Assembly (NCBI GenBank): GCA_012970285.1
Contig: JIBW01000011.1
Span: forward strand, 62,001-126,000
From: Bacillaceae bacterium JMAK1
GTDB taxonomy: Bacteria; Bacillota; Bacilli; Bacillales; Marinococcaceae
Direction of reading: 5' to 3'
DNA: 64,000 nucleotides
In this document: one piece after another, positions 17,046-24,289 of the stretch
Layout: each line of letters opens with the position of its first letter
How positions within the stretch are numbered: the stretch's first letter is position 1
The notes under the pieces: model-generated
The model's database searches: none
What the model saw: the letters and a program-made list of their open reading frames with translations, nothing else
What the model was told of the DNA's origin: nothing
Made by a program: the position numbers and the translations under genes

Positions 17046-19709
17046 TTATTTCAAGTCATAATCGTGATAATTGAACCCTTCTTCTCGCACGCGTCGTTGA
17101 ATTTCTTCAATTTCACCATCGGAGAAGTTGTGTTCCGACCAGTTCTCAAAATCTTGATCCCAGTTGTTGGCCCAAGGAATGAGGTCACTGATGATGTTTT
17201 CATGGCCACGCCAGTTGTCACCGGTTCCAGAAGGGAACGGGTTGTTTGGATCAATTGGACGTTTGATGAAATCATCATTACCGTCTGGATCAGCGAGCAT
17301 GGAGCCATCCACTTCGACGCCATTCGCATTACACGTCGTCATGTTGTTTACGCCGGCATCGTAGGCAAAACTATTAAACTGGTAATACCCGTCAGGTTCG
17401 TTAAACGAGACGTACCAGGTGTTCCCACCATTGAGCAAGTTATCATCCAAGTCACGCCCTGGCGCGTTTGGATCAGCAAACACATGACCACTAAATTCTT
17501 CGACGTAATGCGTTGGCAAACGCCACGTTCCGGTTTCAGTGGTTCGAGGTGTGCCACTAATGTTCGCATTCATTGGCACTTGTACGCCTTGCCCTACTTG
17601 GCGATAGCCTAAGTCGTAGACTTGATTCGGGAAGTACGTGTTGGTCGTTCGTGCGCCGACGCCTGAACTCTGGCTGTCTTCATTGCGATACTCGGAACGC
17701 GTCACGACTTCAAAGCCTTGACCGGCACGCATCGTGTTTCTTGAAACGGTCGTGCGTGTTGTGACATATTCACGTAGCGTGATGAGGTTTTCATCACGGT
17801 CTTGGATCGTACGAACAATGCCACTGGCACTTGAAGCACCATAGCGACACGGCTCAACACTGTTCGATGGTTCATGAATCGGCGTTGAAAGTGTATTGTT
17901 ACTGAATGTCGTTTTCGTGATGTCCGCATTATTGGTGTACTTTCTTGGCGGTGGATTGATTTCAGCTTCAATCGTTCCTGCACCACGAGAGCGCCAACTT
18001 AAATTCTCGGTTCTTGTTTGCCCTTCACGAAGCGTCGTTAAGAGTGTCGATACGGCTCCACCGTTGTACCGAAGGGTGACAGGTGGTTCTACCGTTGCAT
18101 ATAGGTTCTCCAATTCAATGACACGATCGTATTTGGCATTCCAACACGCTAATTCTTGAATGCGGATTTCTAACTGTTCTTCCGCAGCAAGGACTCGTTG
18201 TTCTGCACGATCTAATGCGGTTTCTGCCGAGCGAACGGCACGTTCTGCACTGCTTACCGCCGATCGTGCGGAGCTGACGGCACTTTGAGCGTTGGAAACG
18301 GCGTTTTGAGCCGAATTAATCCCTGAACGTGAACACGGTGGATCATCTTCGTCACGGTTCGATTGGCAACGGTTATACGCTGATCGTGCATCGGATAGCC
18401 GTGATTGTGCTGAACTGAGCGTACTTTCAGCACTGCTCAATTGTTGTTGGGCATTGGACAGATCACGTTCAGCTTGAGCAAGCTCATTCGCAGCTTGGAC
18501 GTATTCATCCCTGGAAACTTCTAATTCTCGTTGTGCATCACGTAAGGCATCTTCCGCAGAGCGAATTTCTCCTTGCTTTGTGTTCTTCACGCGAGAGCGA
18601 TCGGATGAAAAGTCTTTCCGATGGACCTCAACGGGTGTTGAGAGGTTTGTGCCAGAAGCAACGGTTTCTCCTGAAATACTTTCAACCGTAAGATCTAACT
18701 CATACTTGAAGTTAAATTCACACGGGACATCCACGACAGGCGGTGGATTCGTTGGTGGATCGACCGGTCCATCATCTTCGTCGTCTTCATCCTCTAAAAT
18801 CGTAAACGTCACGCGTTTGGAGGATGAGGCGCGTTTGACTTGATCTTCCACCTCGACGTCCACGTAATACGTCCCTGGTGACAGGTTCCTCGCATTCACC
18901 GTAATGTCATGCGTCCCTTTTTCGCGATTAAACGATCCTGATTGCGTTAACCCTGGGGCATCGGACGTGGTTTTCCAACGCTGTAGGTTTCGATCCCCGT
19001 AGACGAAGGTTTCAGACTCAAAACGAATCGTCCCCGTTTCGGTTGGCCCAAGCGCAATGTGTCCTTGCCAATCCGATGAACCGCCCTTGGCGATGCTTAC
19101 ATCATGGACGTATGGGTTACAACTTGCGGTATAGGTTCGTACACTTGTTCCTCCCCCGCCATATAAGTTACCACCTGATTCACGGGCAACGTCGACGAGG
19201 TAGTACATGTCGTAATGTTCTCGGTGACGTGGAGCTGTCAAATTTTCTAATCGATACATAACAATAGGTGCTGTATCGGTAGTTCCGATAACTGAATTAA
19301 TATAATCCATATTACCGTGTAGTTGATCAACACGATCCTCTAAAACACGAGTAGGTATCATGCTTCGGTTAATATTAGTGTGTTCAGCGCCACTTGTAGA
19401 ATCCCGAATATTATGAAGGGGAATAGAAGTAGGGACAGGACAATTATCAGAAATACCACGTCCTAAAATGGTTCTATTCCCCGCTCGCATGACTTCAGTG
19501 TACAAATAGGTATCTACACGACCAACTCCAACATTTCCAAAGGGTGGATTGATAACATTAAGTTCATCGCGATATTGTGGACGATTTGGATTATCAAGAG
19601 CTAAAGCACTTTCTATAAAGCTTGTAAGAAGTAGAATGGGAATTAAAAAAAACAAGAAAATCCCTTTTTGTAAGGACTTCCTTGTTGATTTATATGTTAC
19701 AGATTTCAC
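17046..19709 (-). CDS. large secreted adhesin-like protein with stapled coiled-coil hairpin
   Basis: 887 residues. GTG start overlaps the SLH gene stop (GTGA). Signal peptide (hydrophobic 17-38, cleavage near ALA). Residues about 40-310 look globular with Gly-rich loops; an acidic/Pro-rich linker (305-327) follows. Residues about 380-447 and 463-525 are Ala/Ser heptad helices (SAxxAVSSA pattern) separated by a turn bearing Cys448 and Cys459, suggesting an antiparallel hairpin closed by a disulfide. The C-terminal third has no recognised domain. Eight Cys outside the signal peptide fit the DsbA-like oxidase of this cluster. No LPXTG or SLH; it may attach through the SLH partner. Confidence 0.65.
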   Translation of the reverse strand: MKSVTYKSTRKSLQKGIFLFFLIPILLLTSFIESALALDNPNRPQYRDELNVINPPFGNVGVGRVDTYLYTEVMRAGNRTILGRGISDNCPVPTSIPLHNIRDSTSGAEHTNINRSMIPTRVLEDRVDQLHGNMDYINSVIGTTDTAPIVMYRLENLTAPRHREHYDMYYLVDVARESGGNLYGGGGTSVRTYTASCNPYVHDVSIAKGGSSDWQGHIALGPTETGTIRFESETFVYGDRNLQRWKTTSDAPGLTQSGSFNREKGTHDITVNARNLSPGTYYVDVEVEDQVKRASSSKRVTFTILEDEDDEDDGPVDPPTNPPPVVDVPCEFNFKYELDLTVESISGETVASGTNLSTPVEVHRKDFSSDRSRVKNTKQGEIRSAEDALRDAQRELEVSRDEYVQAANELAQAERDLSNAQQQLSSAESTLSSAQSRLSDARSAYNRCQSNRDEDDPPCSRSGINSAQNAVSNAQSAVSSARSAVSSAERAVRSAETALDRAEQRVLAAEEQLEIRIQELACWNAKYDRVIELENLYATVEPPVTLRYNGGAVSTLLTTLREGQTRTENLSWRSRGAGTIEAEINPPPRKYTNNADITKTTFSNNTLSTPIHEPSNSVEPCRYGASSASGIVRTIQDRDENLITLREYVTTRTTVSRNTMRAGQGFEVVTRSEYRNEDSQSSGVGARTTNTYFPNQVYDLGYRQVGQGVQVPMNANISGTPRTTETGTWRLPTHYVEEFSGHVFADPNAPGRDLDDNLLNGGNTWYVSFNEPDGYYQFNSFAYDAGVNNMTTCNANGVEVDGSMLADPDGNDDFIKRPIDPNNPFPSGTGDNWRGHENIISDLIPWANNWDQDFENWSEHNFSDGEIEEIQRRVREEGFNYHDYDLK

Positions 19710-21238
19710 GATTTAATCAAGTCCAATCGTTCGTTAGTACGCTTTGTATCAATTTCACCGCCTCGTTCTAAATTACTTACAGAGACGTATTGTAAACCAT
19801 TATGTTCAATAGTTGCATACTCTTGTTTAAGATCAAGAGTATCAACGACATAATCATATTGAACGTAAAAATCATTATTTCGCTGTAAAACTTGATCCCA
19901 TTCGTTCACCCATTCTAATCCTTTTAAAGCAGCTTGAACATTGTTACCTACTTCCAAATGCATATGGTCAAACATGGCTACACGACGATGGCCGTCTTTA
20001 TTTTCTAGCATGAAATTGAAATTATCATAGATGTTGATGATGACGTCATCACCACTTACTCGATCAATACTGTTAGGATGATCTTGAATTATATGCTCCT
20101 TATTTGCCTCATATAAAAAGTCATCGAATACTTCGTAACCCATATGATAAAGAGTAATTTCACCAGTCGACTGTAAGTCGTTAAAATAGATACGATTTCT
20201 ATTTTCAAAAATATGTTCCATATAGTCAAATGGAGTATCGACCATAATACCATTCCTAATTGCCTCAGAAAAATTATCCCACCTAATTTGCTCACCACTA
20301 TAGAAACTATACGTGTCTTCAGGACCGCTACTTCTACTTGATGCAAAAATAAGTTGTGTACTGCCATACTCGTTGTGTAAGTCTTCTACAGTCCAATCTT
20401 TGTATCGTTCTGTGATTGCTGCTGTTGATAGGCCTGTCGCACGATCCATGTCTCGTTCGTAGAACGGTGTATCAATAAATGGCTTGTCGTACGTTGGCCA
20501 GTTTGAGTAATGGTTCTCATCGTCACCTGGTTCTTCAGGCGGTTCAGGTGTCGGTTCTTCCACTGGTGGTTCAGGCTCAGGGTCTGTTGTCGGTGGTTCT
20601 TGGTCGTCCTCATCTTCAATCGATTCTAAGTAGTCCATCACATTGTTCATCATAATCGCAAATTGAGCACGAGTTGTGAAGTTTTGAGGCTTGAAAAGGT
20701 CTTCCTTTGGATAGCCCTTCGCAATCTCGGCTTCTACAATGGCAGAGACACCATCAAACGCATAATGCCCTCGTTTCACATCCCCGAATTCCGTCATCCC
20801 AGGTGGTAAGTCCAACACGCGTTGTAAGATGAGCGCCATTTGCCCTCTTGTAAGTGTCTCAGCAGGGCGCATACCGTAATTTCCGCCATGCATCCATCCC
20901 TCATCATAAACGGCTGCTAACGCATCGTAATACATGTGAGACTCGGATACCCCGGTATCTTCAGGTAATGGCGGTCGATCGGATGTATCTAGATCAAAGG
21001 CACGAACGAGCATGTTCACCACTTGCGCTCGTGAAATGTATTGATTCGGTCGGAATGTGCCATCCGTGTACCCATTAATTACTTCCAGTTCCACCATGTT
21101 TTCAATTGGATCATACGCAAAGTGACCTTCTCGTACATCGGAAAACGTTTTGGCTTCCACCCCAGAGATGGTGCTCATTAAAAAAGCGGTAGATAACACG
21201 GCGACACTCAATGTTTTGGTTAATGATTGTTTCTTCAT
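19706..21238 (-). CDS. S-layer homology (SLH) domain surface protein
   Basis: 510 residues from ATG (MKKQSLTK) after GGAAGAAGGGAG. Signal peptide cleaved near VEA-K (about 29). Three SLH domains at about 31-75, 90-140 and 148-195 (FSDVREGHFAYDPIENM; NGYTDGTFRPNQYISRAQV), which bind pyruvylated secondary wall polymer. A Pro/Glu-rich spacer (220-255) leads to a 250-residue domain of unknown family. Coupled by a 4-bp overlap to the adhesin-like gene, so the two probably form a wall-anchored complex. Confidence 0.85.
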   Translation of the reverse strand: MKKQSLTKTLSVAVLSTAFLMSTISGVEAKTFSDVREGHFAYDPIENMVELEVINGYTDGTFRPNQYISRAQVVNMLVRAFDLDTSDRPPLPEDTGVSESHMYYDALAAVYDEGWMHGGNYGMRPAETLTRGQMALILQRVLDLPPGMTEFGDVKRGHYAFDGVSAIVEAEIAKGYPKEDLFKPQNFTTRAQFAIMMNNVMDYLESIEDEDDQEPPTTDPEPEPPVEEPTPEPPEEPGDDENHYSNWPTYDKPFIDTPFYERDMDRATGLSTAAITERYKDWTVEDLHNEYGSTQLIFASSRSSGPEDTYSFYSGEQIRWDNFSEAIRNGIMVDTPFDYMEHIFENRNRIYFNDLQSTGEITLYHMGYEVFDDFLYEANKEHIIQDHPNSIDRVSGDDVIINIYDNFNFMLENKDGHRRVAMFDHMHLEVGNNVQAALKGLEWVNEWDQVLQRNNDFYVQYDYVVDTLDLKQEYATIEHNGLQYVSVSNLERGGEIDTKRTNERLDLIKS

Positions 21239-21270
21239 GTAAAATTCTCCCTTCTTCCTGCTCACTGTTT

Positions 21271-21807
21271 TTATCGACTGATTAGAAAAAGAATCAAGGT
21301 TGCACTGATCGCAATAGGAATCGCACCAGGTAATTGTGCGGACAATTTGTTTGTTTGAGCCATCCAAACGACTTCCGCGCCACCAAATGTAATTGGACGC
21401 TTCATAATGAATGAAGTAACTCCGATACCAATGGTCATGAGTCCAGTTAGGAACATATCGATGAGTTGGAATGTCAATGTAAGGATCAAGGCGATCAATA
21501 CATAGCCTGTAAATGCTGTACCTTCTATAGAAAGAAACAAGGGTACATACAGGCCAAACACCATACTCATCTTGGTATCTCCTTCATACCAACGAAACAC
21601 GGGCAGTTGTTCTCGTAAAAGCCCCGTGAGAAAAAGCATCGCAAGCATGATGGCGGCTAACCCGACACTTGATGCGTAGACATTTAATCCAATGCCGATC
21701 AATGCAAATCCTAAATGCCAGTAATTCTTCGTTTTCAGCCAGAGCGTATCGGTAATCAAGTTCAACCCTTGATACGCTCCGTACAGCCCTAATGCCACTA
21801 TTCCCAT
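21271..21807 (-). CDS. A24-type prepilin peptidase candidate (TadV/CpaA-like)
   Basis: 178 residues from ATG (MGIVALGL) after AAAGGAAG; nearly all hydrophobic with about six helices. Two Asp motifs sit where aspartic prepilin peptidases have them: D20 in LITDTLWLKTKNYWH (compare D-x6-IPN of CpaA) and D77 in WYEGDTKMSMVFG (compare GxGDxKL). The length is typical of TadV/CpaA. The cluster has Flp-type pilins and otherwise no peptidase, which supports the call; similarity outside the motifs is weak. Confidence 0.6.
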   Translation of the reverse strand: MGIVALGLYGAYQGLNLITDTLWLKTKNYWHLGFALIGIGLNVYASSVGLAAIMLAMLFLTGLLREQLPVFRWYEGDTKMSMVFGLYVPLFLSIEGTAFTGYVLIALILTLTFQLIDMFLTGLMTIGIGVTSFIMKRPITFGGAEVVWMAQTNKLSAQLPGAIPIAISATLILFLISR

Positions 21808-22093
21808 ACTACGTTTACTTCCTTTCGGCACGCTGCTTGTGCTGTTAACGTGTTCTAACCGTAGCATGGAATGGTGCTAGGTCGACTTTTTCACAGTGTT
21901 TGAGCGTTATTAAGTAAAATAAATAGTCTTCGATGACCCCGGAATTACGCGTGTTATCACCCCTTCACCAAAATAAGCATTTGAAGTCTATTTTTTCGTA
22001 AAAATGGCTCATAGGCTCTTCTAGCCTCATCAATGCATGTGATAGGTTCGGTTATTTCATTGCTTGTGAGAATTAATTTTTACTTCCCTTTCA

Positions 22094-22804
22094 TCAAGCA
22101 TCGTGGATCGTAGGAATTCGTTGGTGTTGCCGATCCGTTGGTGGACCTTGATTGTCATGACGTGCTTCTTTTTTACGATCCTTTCCACGTTTCCATAGAA
22201 TTAGTGCCGTTATGAGCATGATGGATACGAGAAGAAGAATGACGAGCCATAACCAAGAATACGGACTTTCCACATCAACAAGTGTTACAGGAGTAATCGG
22301 TTGTTCACCTCCTGCGACATAGCTTAGTTGTGTTTCCAGTTCAATCGCAAAATCTGTCCCGTGTGCGCGAGAAACAACCCCAATTGCGGATTGGTGCTCT
22401 TCTTCACTGGCAACTTCGCTAGGCACATCAATGTAAACCGGGAAAACGGCTTCAGTTTTTGCCGGAACTTCAAGCAAATCATGGTTTAATGAGAGAAACC
22501 CACCAGGGGTGAACGTCATCTCCGCAGGCTCACTACTATCGTTGTACACCGACATTTCCATCACTTGCGTTCTTGAGCCACTTGGGATGATGTCGTTGAC
22601 GTGTACGATCGATGGTGACAGTCGTAATCCTAATTCGACTTCTCCTTCTTCTAACGGTTCATGGTCGATCGGATGATAAGCGACTTCACTTGGCCATAAA
22701 AACCAAAGTAAAAAAAGAACAATGAGAACTAAGAGTAGCGATACATAAAACCAAATATGCTTGTAAAACGGTTTCTTTTCCGTTGTTGTATGGGCCTGTG
22801 CCAT
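22094..22804 (-). CDS. membrane-anchored extracellular beta protein
   Basis: 236 residues from ATG (MAQAHTT) after AAGGAGG. One helix near residues 18-42, an extracellular beta-sandwich-like domain (LGLRLSPSIVHVNDIIPSGS) and a second helix (about 188-210) followed by a basic tail. The middle resembles DUF916/WxL-interacting-type Ig domains in plan only. It starts 20 bp after the LRR gene's terminator. Confidence 0.55.
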   Translation of the reverse strand: MAQAHTTTEKKPFYKHIWFYVSLLLVLIVLFLLWFLWPSEVAYHPIDHEPLEEGEVELGLRLSPSIVHVNDIIPSGSRTQVMEMSVYNDSSEPAEMTFTPGGFLSLNHDLLEVPAKTEAVFPVYIDVPSEVASEEEHQSAIGVVSRAHGTDFAIELETQLSYVAGGEQPITPVTLVDVESPYSWLWLVILLLVSIMLITALILWKRGKDRKKEARHDNQGPPTDRQHQRIPTIHDA

Positions 22805-22824
22805 CTTCAATCCTCCTTTCGATC

Positions 22825-22851
22825 AAAAAAAATAACCCTCTTAATCGGGTT
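22825..22851 (-). terminator. terminator at the end of the LRR gene
   Basis: Stem AACCC/GGGTT with the LRR gene stop codon in the loop, followed by ATTTTTTTT on the minus strand, 20 bp before the next ATG. Confidence 0.65.
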
Positions 22852-23797
22852 GTTGTTCACCTTTCATCGCAATGGTAAGCGCATAGGTGGCTAATAATGT
22901 ATTTAGACTACTTGAGATCGTATAACGACCGTGAACAGATGCCGTTGGTAAAAGCGCTTCATGAATTGGCTGTATGTCCGGCATGATATAGACCTCTTGA
23001 TCCGTCATGACGGAAAATGCCCCATCTTCGTCCTCTAAATGAATCGTTCGGTTGGCCACACTTGTATCAAGCAAACGACCTTGCACGGATTGTCCCTCAC
23101 GGAAAAAGGCCGCATTACTGATGTTCAGGGGTACATCGCCTGTATTTGTGATCGTATACGTAATGTCTCGGCTTTGCCCTTGTAACAATTCAATCTCGGT
23201 TTGACTCAACCGAAGCGATAGCCCAATCGTAGAAGCATTTCCTTCCCCTTCTTCGATTATGTCGCTACTGCTTGGTACATGTCGTTGTCTATGATTCTCA
23301 TGGGTATACAATCGAATATTAGAAAGCGAGCTGTCATAAAGTAAAGACAAATCTTGAATCGAATTCCGGTTCAGATGAAGGGTGTGTAGCTCTGGAAAGC
23401 TCCCATTCACAAGTGGTTCAATACTCGACACGTTATTGTTCGATAGATTCAGGTTTCGCAGTTGCTTCCATTCGCGTTCAAAAGAACTGACATCTTGAAT
23501 GGTATTACGGGAAAGGTTTAACCCTGCAACGTTTTGGAAAACGTCAATGCCCGTAATGTCTTGAATCCCTCGATTGGAAAGGTTCAAGATGTTTAAGGAG
23601 TTTCCACGATAGTTTTGTAGTTCTTCATAGGAAACATCTTCATCGACATCAATTCCCATGTGATCAGAAATCGCTTCTGCCAACCTTGGATCAGGAAATT
23701 GTTCTTCTAAGGTTGTACGAGTCGTCGCGTCCATCGGTATGGGAATTGTGACCAAGACGAGGAACGATAGGATCCCAACGATTTTCTTCACATGCAC
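22841..23797 (-). CDS. secreted leucine-rich-repeat (internalin-type) protein
   Basis: 318 residues, GTG start after AAAGGTGG. Signal peptide (1-24). An internalin-like cap (FPDPRLAEAISDHMGI) leads into about four 22-residue LRRs (LNLSNRGIQDITGIDVF; LNLSRNTIQDVSSF; LNLSNNNVSSIEPL; LHLNRNSIQDLSLL), then a beta domain (VTYTITNTGDVPLNIS-type). No wall anchor is visible. LRR proteins bind surface ligands, so contact with recipient cells or the own wall is plausible. Confidence 0.8.
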   Translation of the reverse strand: MHVKKIVGILSFLVLVTIPIPMDATTRTTLEEQFPDPRLAEAISDHMGIDVDEDVSYEELQNYRGNSLNILNLSNRGIQDITGIDVFQNVAGLNLSRNTIQDVSSFEREWKQLRNLNLSNNNVSSIEPLVNGSFPELHTLHLNRNSIQDLSLLYDSSLSNIRLYTHENHRQRHVPSSSDIIEEGEGNASTIGLSLRLSQTEIELLQGQSRDITYTITNTGDVPLNISNAAFFREGQSVQGRLLDTSVANRTIHLEDEDGAFSVMTDQEVYIMPDIQPIHEALLPTASVHGRYTISSSLNTLLATYALTIAMKGEQQPD

Positions 23798-23829
23798 ATC
23801 ACCACCTTTCGTATATAATCAGTAGACAT

Positions 23830-23860
23830 AAAAAATAGACCCAACATGGGCCTATTTTTT
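23830..23860 (-). terminator. bidirectional-looking terminator before the LRR gene
   Basis: AATAGACCC-5 nt-GGGCCTATT flanked by A-run and T-run on both sides, so it could work in either direction. Confidence 0.65.
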
Positions 23861-23980
23861 AATGAGGGTATTACGATTAACTAGTAAAACAAGTTTTTGG
23901 CGTCCGATCGATATACAAGTTGGACAGGACTTGTTGAACCGGAACCATTGATACCATAGGGATTTAGGTATTGTGATATT

Positions 23981-24006
23981 AAAAAAAGCATAGCTCACGC
24001 TACGGC
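23981..24006 (-). terminator. intrinsic terminator, second of a related pair
   Basis: Minus-strand GCCGTAGC-GTGA-GCTATGC followed by TTTTTTT. Same stem sequence as the terminator at 24172-24196. Confidence 0.65.
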
Positions 24007-24052
24007 TTTCTACGTCTAATTTAGCATATGTATGGTTCTAAAGCAATGCGTA

Positions 24053-24082
24053 TTGTAAAAATTTAAATAATCCTTGTATAAC
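24053..24082 (+). promoter_or_regulatory. possible plus-strand promoter
   Basis: TTGTAA-18 bp-TATAAC, opposite in direction to all neighbouring genes, in a gene-poor gap. Confidence 0.3.
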
Positions 24083-24171
24083 AATTAATAGAGTCATCAT
24101 GATGTACGTTCCTCAATTGAGTAAAGAAGTTGAAACACTGGTAAATCAAGGTTTATAAACCTTTTGAAATC

Positions 24172-24196
24172 AAAAAAAGCGTAGCTCCGCTACGGC
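24172..24196 (-). terminator. intrinsic terminator after the TadZ-fusion gene
   Basis: Minus-strand GCCGTAGC-GGA-GCTACGC followed by TTTTTTT, about 95 bp beyond the stop. Confidence 0.75.
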
Positions 24197-24289
24197 TTCT
24201 TAAACCTATCTTAGCACCGATTTAGGACGTATGCAACCCTAATTTGTAGTTTTTGAATAACTTTTTTGATAAAAACATTCCCTCATCCA

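Larger units (their letters stand above)
23861..24289. other. gene-poor stretch with terminators and ORF remnants
   Basis: Between the TadZ-fusion gene and the LRR gene. Minus strand: two related terminators (23981-24006 and 24172-24196), and about 31 codons ending NPYGINGSGSTSPVQLVY... that read like the C-terminus of a lost gene. Plus strand: a promoter-like pair at 24053-24082 ahead of a 19-codon frame (MMYVPQLSKEVETLVNQGL). A small RNA between the two terminators is possible. Confidence 0.35.
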
